Source: Pseudomonas sp. SJZ074
GTDB taxonomy: Bacteria > Pseudomonadota > Gammaproteobacteria > Pseudomonadales > Pseudomonadaceae
Length of the DNA stretch: 64,000 bases
Direction of reading: 5' to 3'
Assembly (NCBI RefSeq): GCF_007828215.1
Contig: NZ_VIUE01000007.1
Location: 144,758 to 208,757 of the forward strand
Position numbers and translations under genes: made by a program. Numbering within the stretch: position 1 is the stretch's first letter; each line of letters starts with the position of its first letter. Shown here in pieces: positions 39,249-48,984 of the stretch. The notes under the pieces were generated by a model. That model did not search any database. It saw only the letters and a list, made by a program, of their open reading frames with translations, and was not told where the DNA came from.

Positions 39249-39911
39249 TCAAAGCCCTGCAATCAGATCCCGATAATCCTTCAGCGCCGCGAACTCCCCC
39301 GTATCCTTCGGCCCCTTGCGGCTGTCCGGCTCGCTGACGGCCAGCAGGTGTGCCACACCGAAATCCCGGGCACTGCGCAACACCGGCAGGGTGTCGTCGA
39401 TGAACAGGCTGCGAGCCGGGTCGAAGTCCAGGTCAGCTTTCAGCGCGTCCCAGAATTGCGGGTTTTCCTTAGGGAAGCCGTAGTCGTGGGAGCTGATCAA
39501 GCGCTCGAAATAAGGGGCGAGCTCGATGCGTTCCAGCTTCAGGGACAACGAGTCGCGGTGGGCATTGGTGATCATCACCACGCGCTTGCCGGCTCGCTGG
39601 ATTGCCGCCAGGAAGGTATCGGCATCCGGGCGCAGGGCGATCAGGTGCGCGGTTTCCAGTTTCAGTTCGCGCACCGGCAATTTCAGCTCTGTGCTCCAGA
39701 AATCCAGGCAGTACCACTGCAATTGGCCGGCGTTGCGTTCGAACAACGGTTGCAGTTCCATCTCGGCCATGGCCCGGCTCACGCCATGCAGTTCGGCGTA
39801 GCGCTGGGGCAGGTGTTCCATCCAGAAATGGTTGTCGTAATGCAGATCCAGCAGGGTGCCGTCCATGTCCAGCAGCACCGTGTCGATCTCGTGCCAGGGC
39901 AGCAAGGCCAT
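39249..39911 (-). CDS. yrfG: HAD-family GMP/IMP nucleotidase YrfG
   Basis: This 220-residue phosphatase dephosphorylates purine nucleotides. The catalytic HAD motif I is DTVLLDMDGTLLDLHYDN near residue 10-27, motif II is MITNAHRDS near 117 and motif IV is SLFIDDTLPVLRSA near 169. ATG 39911 (MALLPWHEID) follows GGAGAAG; the open frame upstream overlaps the promoter region of the divergent nudE. Confidence 0.9.
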   Translation of the reverse strand: MALLPWHEIDTVLLDMDGTLLDLHYDNHFWMEHLPQRYAELHGVSRAMAEMELQPLFERNAGQLQWYCLDFWSTELKLPVRELKLETAHLIALRPDADTFLAAIQRAGKRVVMITNAHRDSLSLKLERIELAPYFERLISSHDYGFPKENPQFWDALKADLDFDPARSLFIDDTLPVLRSARDFGVAHLLAVSEPDSRKGPKDTGEFAALKDYRDLIAGL

Positions 39912-39999
39912 AAAACTTCTCCAGCGGTAATCGGATATCCGCCATAAACATTCAGAATAGGCCGGGTATAGTAGCCTGCTATCGCCCAGGGAGCCGTTT

Positions 40000-40566
40000 A
40001 TGCGCCAGAAACCCACCATACTCGATCGACGGATCGTCGCCACCAGCCGCTTGTTTTGCGTGGAAGAACTGAAGCTGCGTTTTTCCAATGGCGTGGAGCG
40101 CACCTACGAGCGTTTGGCGGGCAAGGGCCCGGGGTACGGCGCAGTGATGATTGTGGCGATGCTCGATGCCGACCACGCGGTGTTGGTGGAAGAGTATTGC
40201 GGCGGTACCGACGCCTACGAGCTGTCGCTGCCCAAGGGTTTGATCGAGCCGGGCGAGGACGTGCTGGCGGCGGCTGAGCGCGAGCTCAAGGAAGAGGCCG
40301 GTTTTGGTGCGCGTCAATTGGAGCATCTGACCGAGCTGTCGCTGTCTCCCGGCTACATGAGCCAGAAAATCCAGGTGGTGCTGGCGACGGACCTGTACGA
40401 AGAGCGACTGGAAGGTGACGAGCCTGAGCCGATGCGCGTGGACAAGGTCAACCTGCGCGAATTGTCGTCCCTGGCACAAAACCCACAATTCACCGAGGGT
40501 CGGGCCTTGGCGGCGTTATACCTGGCCCGTGACCTGCTGACCCTGCGCGGAGCGTTTCTGGCATGA
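40000..40566 (+). CDS. nudE: ADP compounds hydrolase NudE
   Basis: This 188-residue Nudix hydrolase acts on ADP-ribose, Ap3A and NADH. The Nudix box is complete, GLIEPGEDVLAAAEREL followed by KEEAGFG near residues 81-105. It overlaps cysQ by four bases (ATGA). Both handle phosphorylated adenosine nucleotides, so co-expression is sensible. Confidence 0.92.
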   Translation: MRQKPTILDRRIVATSRLFCVEELKLRFSNGVERTYERLAGKGPGYGAVMIVAMLDADHAVLVEEYCGGTDAYELSLPKGLIEPGEDVLAAAERELKEEAGFGARQLEHLTELSLSPGYMSQKIQVVLATDLYEERLEGDEPEPMRVDKVNLRELSSLAQNPQFTEGRALAALYLARDLLTLRGAFLA

Positions 40567-41390
40567 ATTACCCCCATCCCCTGATGGCCCCAGTGGTCGA
40601 ACTGGCGCTCAAGGCCGGCGCGGCGATCCTGCCTTTCTGGCGAGCCAACGTGCAGGTTGTCCAGAAGGCCGACGAGTCGCCGGTGACCGCCGCGGACATG
40701 GCTGCTCACGATGTCATCGTGGCCGGGCTGACGGCCCTGGCCCCGGAGATCCCGATCCTTTCCGAAGAGGACGCCGATATCCCCCAGGATGTACGCGCTG
40801 GCTGGCAGCGCTGGTGGCTGGTGGACCCGCTGGATGGGACCAAGGAGTTCATTTCCGGTAGCGAGGAGTTCACCGTCAACATTGCGCTGATCGAGCGGGG
40901 ACACGTGGTGTTTGGCGTGGTATCGATGCCTACCAACGGCCGTTTCTACGTCGGCGGCGCGGGGCTGGGCGCCTGGCGTGGCGACAAGGGTGCCGAGCCT
41001 GTGCCGGTCGAGGTGCGTCATGTGCCTGGGCCGGGTGAAGCGTTCACCGTGGTCGCCAGTCGCCGTCATACCAGCCCGGAGCAGGAGCGTCTCTTGAGCG
41101 GTTTGAGCCAGAAACTGGGGGAACTGCAGCTCACCAGCATCGGCAGTTCATTGAAGTTTTGCCTGGTGGCCGAAGGCGCGGCGGATTGCTATCCACGATT
41201 GGCGCCGACGTCCCAGTGGGACACCGCCGCGGCCCAGGGGGTATTGGAAGGCGCAGGCGGCGAGGTGTTGGACTTGAGCGGCGAGCGGTTCTGCTATCCG
41301 CCGCGGGAGTCGCTTCTGAACGCTTCGTTCCTCGCGTTGCCGGCGAAAGCGGCGTGGCGTGAGCAGCTGCTGGCGCTCGCCCGTTCCTGA
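40563..41390 (+). CDS. cysQ: 3'(2'),5'-bisphosphate nucleotidase CysQ
   Basis: This 275-residue magnesium-dependent phosphatase removes the 3'-phosphate from PAP/PAPS, a by-product of sulfate assimilation. The metal sites are EED in PILSEEDADIP near residue 65 and the motif WWLVDPLDGTKEFISG near 82-97, with WDTAAAQGVLEGAGG near 220. It ties the core block to the sulfur theme of the window. Confidence 0.92.
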   Translation: MNYPHPLMAPVVELALKAGAAILPFWRANVQVVQKADESPVTAADMAAHDVIVAGLTALAPEIPILSEEDADIPQDVRAGWQRWWLVDPLDGTKEFISGSEEFTVNIALIERGHVVFGVVSMPTNGRFYVGGAGLGAWRGDKGAEPVPVEVRHVPGPGEAFTVVASRRHTSPEQERLLSGLSQKLGELQLTSIGSSLKFCLVAEGAADCYPRLAPTSQWDTAAAQGVLEGAGGEVLDLSGERFCYPPRESLLNASFLALPAKAAWREQLLALARS

Positions 41391-41422
41391 GGCTGATGGG
41401 TTCACTTAAGGTCCATGAATCA

Positions 41423-41453
41423 TTGTGGCGCGGGGATAAATCCCTCGCCACAA
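41423..41453. repeat. REP-like hairpin between convergent genes
   Basis: TTGTGGCGCGGGGA and TCCCTCGCCACAA form an imperfect hairpin of the GTGGCGAGG family, between cysQ and the YiiD-like gene. It probably also terminates both. Confidence 0.75.
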
Positions 41454-41471
41454 AGGTTTGTGACAGCCCTG

Positions 41472-41927
41472 TCAGCGGTGCAACACGTACTGCCCCTCGA
41501 ACCGCACCGCTACTTCTTCGCTACCGTCATTCACCACCCGCGTTTGCAGGGTCAGCCGCGCCCGTCCGTAACGCTGGTAAGTGGCCAGGAAGCGCTTCCA
41601 CACCTTTTCTTCAGGCGCATCGCAGAGAACCGCCGCGTCGCGGGTGACCGGCAGTGGGTAGCTGATCTGCCCTTCCTGGATCACGATATGCCCGTCTTCG
41701 ATGCCTTCCTCGCGCAGGGCCAGGTGCAGCCAACCCCAGCCGCCGAGCACTGCGCCGCAATACAGGCTGCCGCCGAACATGGTGCTCTTGTGGTTGACAT
41801 TGGCCGCAAGCGGCAGGAACAGCCGCAGTTGTCGGGCCTGCCAATCGAGCACCTTGAGACCCATGTCACGGGTCAGCGGTATGTCGTGATGCAGGATCGA
41901 TTCCAGGTAACGGCTGTTGCGGTTCAT
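41472..41927 (-). CDS. YiiD C-terminal-type hotdog thioesterase
   Basis: This 151-residue protein resembles the thioesterase domain found at the C-terminus of YiiD (PF09500). The core reads AANVNHKSTMFGGSLYCGAV near residues 40-60. ATG 41927 (MNRNSRYLESILHHDIPLT) is the likely start; a 17-codon in-frame extension would enter the dctD gene. It follows dctD by 37 bases on the same strand. Substrate unknown. Confidence 0.85.
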   Translation of the reverse strand: MNRNSRYLESILHHDIPLTRDMGLKVLDWQARQLRLFLPLAANVNHKSTMFGGSLYCGAVLGGWGWLHLALREEGIEDGHIVIQEGQISYPLPVTRDAAVLCDAPEEKVWKRFLATYQRYGRARLTLQTRVVNDGSEEVAVRFEGQYVLHR

Positions 41928-41964
41928 TGCCGGGCCTCTTGTTTGTAAGGAGGGCAACGATAAC

Positions 41965-43356
41965 TCAATCGGAGTCATCGGCCGCGCCAGAACTGCTGTC
42001 GCCGAATGTCAGCCCATGCTTGCGTAATTTGTCGTGCAGGGTCTTGCGCGGAATGCCCAAGGCTTCGGCGAGGCTGCGTACCGAACTGTGGGGGCGGGCC
42101 AGCTCGGCGGCGATGAGGGTTCTCTCGAAATTCTCGACCTGCTCGCTCAGGCCGCCGCTGACGATCTTTACCGGTGTGCCGGGCGTGCCTTCCGGCACGC
42201 CATTGTCCAGGGCCAGTTCCAGGCCCAGGGCAAAGCGTTCGGCGGCGTTCTGCAACTCCCGGACGTTGCCCGGCCAGCTGTGGCGCAGCAGCAGCGCCCG
42301 TTGTGCCGGTTGCAGTTCATGGGGTGGCAGGCCATGGCGCGCACTGGCTTCGTCGGCGAAGTGCTGGAACAGCATCAGCGCGTCCTCGCCTCGTTCGCGC
42401 AATGGCGGGATACGCAATGGGGCTACATTCAGGCGGTAATACAGGTCGGCCCGAAAGCGTCCCTGGTCGGCCGCCTGGCGCAAGTCTTCCTTGGTGGCGG
42501 CGATGACGCGGATGTCCAGCGGGATCTGTTGATTGCCCCCCAGTCGCTCCACCACGCGCTCCTGCAGCAGCCGTAGCAGCTTGACCTGGACGTCCAGGCT
42601 CATGCTTTCGATTTCATCGAGGAACAGTGTGCCGCCATTGGCGAACTCGAACTTGCCGATGCGACGTTTCTGCGCGCCGGTGAAGGCCCCGGGTTCGTGG
42701 CCGAACAGTTCGCTTTCCACCACTGATTCGGCCAGGGCCCCGGCGTTGATCGCCACGAATGGGCCGTTGCGCCGGCCCGAAAGGTCATGCAGCGCACGGG
42801 CCACCACTTCCTTGCCGGCGCCGGTTTCACCGAGGATCAGCACGTCGGCGCGGGTGGCCGCCAATGCGCCGATCTGTTCGCGCAGACGCAGCATCGGTGC
42901 GGACTGGCCGACCAGGCGGGCGCTGAGCTCATGACGGTCGCTGAGGGCCAGGCGCAGGCTGCGGTTGTCCAGCACCAGGCGGCGCAGGGCCAGGGCCCGG
43001 CGTACGCTGTCGAGCAGGTGATCGCTGGCGAAAGGTTTTTCCAGGAAGTCATAGGCACCGGCGCGCATCGCCTGGACCGCCAGCGGCACATCACCGTGGC
43101 CGGTGATCAGCAGCACCGGCAGCTCCGGGTCCTGGGCGTGGAGTTGAGTCAGCAGTTCGAGGCCGTCGATGCCCGGCATGCGAATGTCGCTGACCACCAC
43201 ACCCGGCCAGTCACGGGGCAGTTGCCCAGCGAAGCCCTTGGCCTCGGCCAGGGACAGGATATTCAGGCCGGCCAGGTCGAGGGTCTGGCTCAAGGCCTGA
43301 CGCAGGTGGGGATCGTCGTCGATCAGCACCACCTCAATCCGGTTATCGATGGTCAT
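41965..43356 (-). CDS. dctD: C4-dicarboxylate response regulator DctD (sigma54-dependent)
   Basis: This 463-residue regulator has a receiver domain (acceptor D57 in VVVSDIRMPGIDG), an AAA+ domain with Walker A GETGAGKEVVARAL near 175, the sigma54-contact GAFTGA loop in EPGAFTGAQKRR near 223, Walker B GGTLFLDEIESM near 240, and a C-terminal Fis-type helix-turn-helix (RSLAEALGIPRKTLHDKLRK near 428-447). It activates sigma54 promoters of dicarboxylate transport genes; none of those lie in this window. It overlaps dctB by four bases. Confidence 0.92.
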   Translation of the reverse strand: MTIDNRIEVVLIDDDPHLRQALSQTLDLAGLNILSLAEAKGFAGQLPRDWPGVVVSDIRMPGIDGLELLTQLHAQDPELPVLLITGHGDVPLAVQAMRAGAYDFLEKPFASDHLLDSVRRALALRRLVLDNRSLRLALSDRHELSARLVGQSAPMLRLREQIGALAATRADVLILGETGAGKEVVARALHDLSGRRNGPFVAINAGALAESVVESELFGHEPGAFTGAQKRRIGKFEFANGGTLFLDEIESMSLDVQVKLLRLLQERVVERLGGNQQIPLDIRVIAATKEDLRQAADQGRFRADLYYRLNVAPLRIPPLRERGEDALMLFQHFADEASARHGLPPHELQPAQRALLLRHSWPGNVRELQNAAERFALGLELALDNGVPEGTPGTPVKIVSGGLSEQVENFERTLIAAELARPHSSVRSLAEALGIPRKTLHDKLRKHGLTFGDSSSGAADDSD

Positions 43357-45161
43357 ACGCTACGGTCCTCGGACGGTTGCAAGCTTACCCCAGGCGCGCC
43401 GGCGCGCAGCTTGAGGGTGATCAGGGCGCCGCCTTCCTTGTGGTTGGCGAACGACAGTTCTCCACCGAAGGCGCGCATCAGGGTGTCGCAGATCGCCAGC
43501 CCCAGCCCCAGGCCCTGGGTACGGGTCTTGGTGGTGTAGAAGGGTTCGCCGGCACGGCCCAGGGCTTCCATGCAAAAGCCCGGGCCGTTATCGCGGATGT
43601 ACAGGTTGACGCCGGTTTCGGTGGCCTGGGCACTGAGCCAGAGTTTGCGCGGAGGGCCTTTTTCGGTCAGGGCATCGAGGGCGTTGGCCAGCAGGTTGCC
43701 GAGCACCTGGCGCAAGCGGGTTTCGCCGGCCTCTACCCACAGCGTGGCTGCCGGCAGGTCGCGGATCAGCTCCACCTCCATGCTGCGCCGACGCTTGGCG
43801 AGCAGCGCCAGGGCATCGTCCAGGGCCGGTTGCAGGGCGACGCTTTCCGGTGCATGACGGTCGCGGCGGGCGAAGGCCCGCAGGTGAGCGATGATCGACG
43901 CCATGCGTCCGGTCAGTTCATTGATCAGTTTGAGGTTGCCCCTGGCGTCCTCGGTGCGCTGATGGTCGAGCAATATTTCGGCGTTTTCCGCATAGCTGCG
44001 AATCGCCGCCAGCGGCTGGTTGAGTTCATGGCTGATGCTGGCCGACATGGTGCCCAATGCCGACAGCTTGCCGGCCTGCACCAGGTCATCCTGGGCGCGG
44101 ACCAGCTCCTGTTGCGCCTGCTCGCGCTCCAGGACTTCCTGTTTCAGGCGCCGGTTCAGGCCTTCCAGATCGCTGGTGCGCTCGGCCACCCGGCCTTCCA
44201 GCTCGTGGCGCGCCTTGCCTTCGAAAGCGATCCGGTCCAGGTAATGGCGCCTGCGTTGCATCATCAAGCCGAGCAACAGCATCAAGACCAGCAGCGCTGC
44301 ACCGCCAGTGGCGACGACGGTACGCACGGGCCTGTCGATCAGGGTGCGTGGAGCGAGGATGCTCACGCTCCATCCCGTTTCTTCGATGGTCTGGGTCTGG
44401 GTCAGCCAGGCCTGTGGATCCAGATTCAGCGGTTTCGGATCGCGAGTCGGGTAGGGTTGCACGGCGCTGATTGCGCTATGTTCCTCGTCGCTTAACGGGC
44501 GGGTCGAGCGAAATCGCCATTCCTGCCGGGAAGTCAGGATGACCACCCCGTTATGATCGGTCACCAGCAACTGTTCCGGGGTTTTGCCCCACAGGCTTTC
44601 GGTATGGTCCAGGTCGACCTTGACCACCAGCACACCGATGACACGGTCGCGCTCACGCACGGCGGCGGCGAAGAAATAACCACGCTTGGCCGACGTAGTT
44701 CCCAGGCCGAAGAAGCGCCCCAGACGCCCGGCCATGGCTTCGATGTAGTACGGCCGGAAGGCGAAATTGCGCCCGACGAAACTGTCATGCTTGTCCCAGT
44801 TCGAGGCCGCCAGCGTCTTGCCGGTGGCGTCCATCAGGTACATCACCTCGGCACCGGTCTGGGTGCTGATTTTTTTCAGAAGCTGGTTGGCGTTGCTTTG
44901 GGTGAATTCATCGTCCGGGGCGGATAGCGTCGCGCGCAGTGCCGGCAGGTCACCGAGAATCTGCGGCAAGACCTCATAGCGGTGCAACGTGCCCAGCAGG
45001 TTGGCGACGTAAAGGTCCAGTGTCTGGCGATTCTGCCCGGCCAATTCGCTGCGGTAATAGCGCTCGGCCAGATGCTCCAGCGGCCATAGCAACGGTGCCA
45101 GGCACAGTGCAAGCAAGGCCAGGCTGCGCCAACGGGGTCTGCGGGGAAGGGTGGAGTTCAT
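43353..45161 (-). CDS. dctB: C4-dicarboxylate sensor histidine kinase DctB
   Basis: This 602-residue kinase has membrane helices near residues 12-28 and 283-300 enclosing a periplasmic double-PAS sensor region. Cytoplasmic parts are a coiled coil (310-360), the dimerisation/phosphoacceptor region with H378 in SASISHELNQPLAAIRSYAE and the ATPase with VLGNLLANALDALTE near 485 and TRTQGLGLGLAICDTL near 558. It senses succinate, fumarate or malate in the periplasm and phosphorylates DctD. The MITE-like element lies just upstream of its start. Confidence 0.92.
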   Translation of the reverse strand: MNSTLPRRPRWRSLALLALCLAPLLWPLEHLAERYYRSELAGQNRQTLDLYVANLLGTLHRYEVLPQILGDLPALRATLSAPDDEFTQSNANQLLKKISTQTGAEVMYLMDATGKTLAASNWDKHDSFVGRNFAFRPYYIEAMAGRLGRFFGLGTTSAKRGYFFAAAVRERDRVIGVLVVKVDLDHTESLWGKTPEQLLVTDHNGVVILTSRQEWRFRSTRPLSDEEHSAISAVQPYPTRDPKPLNLDPQAWLTQTQTIEETGWSVSILAPRTLIDRPVRTVVATGGAALLVLMLLLGLMMQRRRHYLDRIAFEGKARHELEGRVAERTSDLEGLNRRLKQEVLEREQAQQELVRAQDDLVQAGKLSALGTMSASISHELNQPLAAIRSYAENAEILLDHQRTEDARGNLKLINELTGRMASIIAHLRAFARRDRHAPESVALQPALDDALALLAKRRRSMEVELIRDLPAATLWVEAGETRLRQVLGNLLANALDALTEKGPPRKLWLSAQATETGVNLYIRDNGPGFCMEALGRAGEPFYTTKTRTQGLGLGLAICDTLMRAFGGELSFANHKEGGALITLKLRAGAPGVSLQPSEDRSV

Positions 45162-45194
45162 GAGCGTGCGCCTGTAGGAACAAGCGCATTATGC

Positions 45195-45360
45195 CTAGTG
45201 TCCTGTCTCGGAAATACGTTCTTTTTTGGCGAGTGGCTTGGGTGTTCGGCCAAGGCGCCGCGACGAGTCATAGCAGGGCTATGGCGAGGAGTGGCAACGC
45301 CGGCCGGGCACCCAAGACACCGCCAAAAATGAACAGCTTATTTCCGAGACCGGACACTAG
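45195..45360. mobile_element. 166-bp palindromic MITE-like element
   Basis: The element is bounded by CTAG on both sides and starts CTAGTGTCCTGTCTCGGAAA, with the mirrored end reading CTAGTGTCCGGTCTCGGAAA on the other strand (one mismatch in 20). The symmetry continues inward (TTTTTTGGCG and CGCCAAAAA; CTTGGGTG and CACCCAAG), so the whole sequence can fold as one imperfect hairpin. It encodes nothing. The CTAG ends suggest a 4-bp target duplication, as made by IS5-type transposases. The right CTAG contains the stop codon of rmlD. Confidence 0.75.
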
Positions 45361-46238
45361 TGTCGCTCGGCAAGGCACTGCTGCAACGCGCTTCGCCAGT
45401 CTGGCTGGCTCACCCCCCATTCCCGGAACAGGCGGGTGCAATCCAGGCGCGAGTTCAGCGGCCGCGGTGCTGGCGTCGGGTATTCGCTGGACGGGATGGG
45501 CTCAATGACCGCACAAGGCTTGTGTTGCCCAACCAATTGTTCACCGATGGCCTGGGCAAAACCGAACCAGGATGTCTCGCCTTGGGCCGTCAGGTGATAA
45601 GTGCCCCAGGCGCCGCCCCGCCCCGTCATCCAGCGCTCGATAAGCCTGGCGGTACTGTCGGCAATGGTTCCAGCCCAAGTCGGGGCTCCGACCTGGTCGG
45701 CTACCACCCGCAGGTGCGGTTTTTCCTGGAGCAGACGCTGCATGGTCAGGAGAAAGTTGCGGCCTTCGGTCGAATACACCCAGCTGGTGCGCAATATCAG
45801 GTACTGGCCGCCGGCTTGGTAGATGGCATCCTCGCCGGCCAGTTTGCTGCGTCCGTAGACACTCAGCGGGTTGGGTGTGTCGTCCTCTGTGTAGGGCTGT
45901 GGCTTGCGGCCATCGAAGACATAATCGGTGGAGTAGTGGATCAGCGGGACGCCCAGCTCATTTGCTGCGAGGGCCAGGATCCCCGGTGCGCTGGCGTTGA
46001 TGGCAAAGGCCAGTTCCGGCTCGCTCTCGGCCTGGTCGACGGCTGTATGTGCGGCGGCGTTGATGATCAGATCGGGGTGCAGGGCATCTATGTGCAAGCG
46101 CAGCTGATCCGGTCGCGCCAGGTCGAGCTGATCGCTGCCGCGCACGATCAGCTCACCGGCGTCGGTCAGGCGCGATTGGAGCGCCCGGGACACCTGGCCG
46201 TTCTTGCCGATGATCAGGATTCGCAAGGGCGCACTCAT
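45357..46238 (-). CDS. rmlD: dTDP-4-dehydrorhamnose reductase
   Basis: This 293-residue NAD(P)H-dependent reductase makes dTDP-L-rhamnose, the last step of the pathway. Motifs are ILIIGKNGQVSRALQSRL near residue 7, NAAAHTAVDQAESEPE near 61 and the catalytic YSTDYVFDGRKPQPY (Y and later K in YGRSKLAGED) near 103-131. It overlaps rmlC by four bases and is the last gene of the operon. Its TAG stop lies inside the border of the MITE-like element. Confidence 0.93.
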   Translation of the reverse strand: MSAPLRILIIGKNGQVSRALQSRLTDAGELIVRGSDQLDLARPDQLRLHIDALHPDLIINAAAHTAVDQAESEPELAFAINASAPGILALAANELGVPLIHYSTDYVFDGRKPQPYTEDDTPNPLSVYGRSKLAGEDAIYQAGGQYLILRTSWVYSTEGRNFLLTMQRLLQEKPHLRVVADQVGAPTWAGTIADSTARLIERWMTGRGGAWGTYHLTAQGETSWFGFAQAIGEQLVGQHKPCAVIEPIPSSEYPTPAPRPLNSRLDCTRLFREWGVSQPDWRSALQQCLAERH

Positions 46239-46780
46239 GGGAACAGGTCGGCCTCATGCAGAAACTTGCCGTTCTGGTCCTTGGACGAGAGGGTGGGCGC
46301 GCCCTCCAGCTCCCAGTCGATGGCCAGGTCCGGATCGTCCCAACGGATGCAGCGTTCGGCCATGGGCGCATAGTAATCGGTGGTTTTATAGAGAAAATCC
46401 GCTGACTCGCTCAGTACCATGAAACCGTGGGCGAAGCCTGGCGGAATCCACAGCTGCCGCTGGTTCTGCGCCGACAGACGCACACTCTCCCACTGGCCGA
46501 AAGTGGGCGAGCTGCGGCGAATGTCCACAGCCACGTCCAGCACTTCGCCGGCGATGACACGCACGAGCTTTCCCTGGGCCTGTTCGATCTGATAATGCAG
46601 GCCCCGCAGCACACCTTTGGTCGAGCGTGAGTGGTTGTCCTGGACGAACTGCAGGTCGCAACCAGTGGCCTCGGCGAACGCGCGGGCATTGAAGCTTTCG
46701 TAGAAAAAGCCGCGGTCGTCGCCGAAGACTTTTGGCTCGATGATCAGGACGTCCGGCAGTCGGGTGGCGATGACGTTCAA
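46235..46780 (-). CDS. rmlC: dTDP-4-dehydrorhamnose 3,5-epimerase
   Basis: This 181-residue cupin enzyme epimerises C3 and C5 of dTDP-4-keto-6-deoxyglucose. The catalytic H is in [20 protein letters not shown] near residue 62, with the catalytic D in [13 protein letters not shown] and the [22 protein letters not shown] segment (cut as [11 protein letters not shown] and [10 protein letters not shown]). It overlaps both neighbours by four bases, showing tight coupling of rmlA-rmlC-rmlD. Confidence 0.93.
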   Translation of the reverse strand: MNVIATRLPDVLIIEPKVFGDDRGFFYESFNARAFAEATGCDLQFVQDNHSRSTKGVLRGLHYQIEQAQGKLVRVIAGEVLDVAVDIRRSSPTFGQWESVRLSAQNQRQLWIPPGFAHGFMVLSESADFLYKTTDYYAPMAERCIRWDDPDLAIDWELEGAPTLSSKDQNGKFLHEADLFP

Positions 46781-47652
46781 CGTGATTCTCCGGCGATCTT
46801 GAACAGGTACTGGCCGTAACCGGTCTTGCCGAAGTACTCGGCGCGTTCAAGAATGTGTTCGCGGCTGACCCAACCCTGTTGGTAGGCAATTTCTTCCAGG
46901 CACGCCACTTTCAAGCCTTGGCGATGTTCAATGGTCTGCACGTATTGCGAGGCTTCCAGCAGACTGTCGTGGGTGCCGGTGTCCAGCCAGGCGAAACCGC
47001 GACCGAATCGCTCCACATGCAGGTCGCCGCGTTGCAGATAAGCGTTGTTGACGTCGGTGATCTCCAGTTCGCCGCGTTTGGAAGGCTTTATCGCCTTGGC
47101 GATCTGGATCACGTCGTTATCGTAGAAATACAGACCGGTGACCGCATAGCTGGATTTGGGCTCGGCGGGTTTTTCTTCAATGGAAAGGGCATGGCCTTCG
47201 GCGTCGAAGTCGATCACGCCAAAACGCTCCGGATCCTTGACCCAGTAGCCGAAGACGGTCGCACCTTGCGGCCGATTGACAGCGGTCTGCAATTGTTCAC
47301 CGAAGTACTGTCCGTGGAAAATGTTGTCGCCCAGGATCAGGCACACCGGATCGCTGCCAATGAACTGTTCGCCGATCAGGAATGCCTGGGCCAGGCCATC
47401 GGGTGATGGTTGTTCGGCGTAACTGATCTGCACGCCGAATTGGCTGCCATCGCCCAGCAGGTTGCGGTATTGCGGCAGATCCTGTGGGGTGGAGATCACC
47501 AGGATGTTCTTGATACCCGCAAGCATCAGTACCGAGATCGGGTAGTAGATCATCGGTTTGTCGTACACCGGAAGCAGTTGCTTGGAAACCCCGAGGGTAA
47601 TCGGGTGCAGTCGTGTGCCGGAACCACCGGCCAGAACAATGCCTTTCATCAT
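46777..47652 (-). CDS. rmlA: Glucose-1-phosphate thymidylyltransferase
   Basis: This 291-residue enzyme couples glucose-1-phosphate to dTTP, the first step to dTDP-rhamnose. The nucleotide-binding start is [20 protein letters not shown] with [16 protein letters not shown] following; the metal aspartate is in [10 protein letters not shown] near residue 110. dTDP-rhamnose is the usual feedback inhibitor in this family. It overlaps rmlB by four bases. Confidence 0.95.
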   Translation of the reverse strand: MMKGIVLAGGSGTRLHPITLGVSKQLLPVYDKPMIYYPISVLMLAGIKNILVISTPQDLPQYRNLLGDGSQFGVQISYAEQPSPDGLAQAFLIGEQFIGSDPVCLILGDNIFHGQYFGEQLQTAVNRPQGATVFGYWVKDPERFGVIDFDAEGHALSIEEKPAEPKSSYAVTGLYFYDNDVIQIAKAIKPSKRGELEITDVNNAYLQRGDLHVERFGRGFAWLDTGTHDSLLEASQYVQTIEHRQGLKVACLEEIAYQQGWVSREHILERAEYFGKTGYGQYLFKIAGESR

Positions 47653-48731
47653 GCAATCGATTCCTTTTCATCGAGCGAGCCGAGGCGCTCGCCCTGATAG
47701 CTGCCGTCCTGGACACGTCGGCACCACTGGAGATTCTCAAGGTACCACTGCACGGTTTTGCGCAGGCCCGTGTCGAAGGTTTCCCTGGGCGTCCAGCCCA
47801 GTTCCCGTTCGATCTTGCCGGCATCGATGGCATAACGCAGGTCGTGGCCGGGGCGGTCCCTGACGAAAGTGATCAGGTCGACATAGCGCCCGATCCCTTC
47901 GGGTTTGTCGGGCGCCAGTTCTTCGAGCAACGCGCAGATGCTGCGTACGACATCGATGTTCTTCTGCTCATTGTGGCCGCCAATATTGTAGGTCTCTCCG
48001 ACCACGCCTTCGGTGACGACTTTCAGCAGGGCCCGGGCATGGTCTTCGACATACAGCCAATCCCGCACCTGTTGTCCGTCGCCGTACACCGGCAATGGTT
48101 TGCCGGCCAAGGCGTTGAGGATCACCAACGGAATCAGCTTTTCGGGGAAGTGGAACGGCCCATAGTTGTTGGAGCAGTTGGTCAGTAGCACGGGCAAGCC
48201 GTAGGTGCGCTGCCAGGCACGAACCAGATGGTCGGACGCTGCCTTGCTGGCGGAATAAGGGGAACTGGGTGCATACGGGGTGGTTTCGGTGAACAGGTCA
48301 TCGACGCCGTGCAGGTCACCGTACACTTCGTCGGTAGAAATATGGTGGAAACGAAACGCTTGTTTCTGGGCCTCTGGCAAGGTTTGCCAATAGGCGCGGG
48401 TAGCTTCCAGGAGGCTATAAGTGCCTACGATATTGGTCTGGATGAAGTCCGCCGGGCCATCAATGGAACGGTCTACATGGGACTCTGCTGCAAGATGCAT
48501 GATCGCATCAGGCTTGAACCGCGCCAGCACGGCACTGACTGTGGCTTGATCGACGATATCGGCTTGTACGAATTCATAACGACTGTCGTGATCGACGCTG
48601 CTCAGCGATTCGAGATTGCCAGCGTACGTCAATTTATCGAGGTTCAGGATCTGGTGTTCGGTATCAAGGATCAAATGCCGTACGAGGGCCGAGCCGATGA
48701 AGCCGGCACCACCAGTGATGAGAATGCGCAT
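47649..48731 (-). CDS. rmlB: dTDP-glucose 4,6-dehydratase
   Basis: This 360-residue SDR-type enzyme starts [20 protein letters not shown] at ATG 48731; the open frame 14 codons upstream lacks a site. The YxxxK pair is in [18 protein letters not shown] near residue 165 and the [11 protein letters not shown] loop near 130. It is the first gene of the rmlB-rmlA-rmlC-rmlD operon, which supplies rhamnose for lipopolysaccharide core, O-antigen or rhamnolipid. The order differs from rmlBDAC of P. aeruginosa. Confidence 0.94.
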   Translation of the reverse strand: MRILITGGAGFIGSALVRHLILDTEHQILNLDKLTYAGNLESLSSVDHDSRYEFVQADIVDQATVSAVLARFKPDAIMHLAAESHVDRSIDGPADFIQTNIVGTYSLLEATRAYWQTLPEAQKQAFRFHHISTDEVYGDLHGVDDLFTETTPYAPSSPYSASKAASDHLVRAWQRTYGLPVLLTNCSNNYGPFHFPEKLIPLVILNALAGKPLPVYGDGQQVRDWLYVEDHARALLKVVTEGVVGETYNIGGHNEQKNIDVVRSICALLEELAPDKPEGIGRYVDLITFVRDRPGHDLRYAIDAGKIERELGWTPRETFDTGLRKTVQWYLENLQWCRRVQDGSYQGERLGSLDEKESIA

Positions 48732-48984
48732 CCGGTTAAGCCTTTTTCCATGAGACGACAAAATATGGAGCATAGCTTGTCGACATGCGGATGACGGTGC
48801 AAGCGGGATGTTCCAGGAATGTCCCGAATCGGGAGGTCAATCCAAGGTGGGGAAACTCGCCAAAAGTACCCGTCGCTCCAAAAAAATAGGTGTGGATATC
48901 CTTCTTCCCGCAAAGAGGGGTTGCTTATTCTCCAACTCAATGGCGTGATAGGTGTTCAATAAAAACCACATCAGGGGTCGTTGT

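Noticed and set aside
43377..44495. A 372-codon plus-strand frame opposite dctB
   Set aside because: It mirrors the kinase gene, has a composition typical of antisense frames and no domain pattern.
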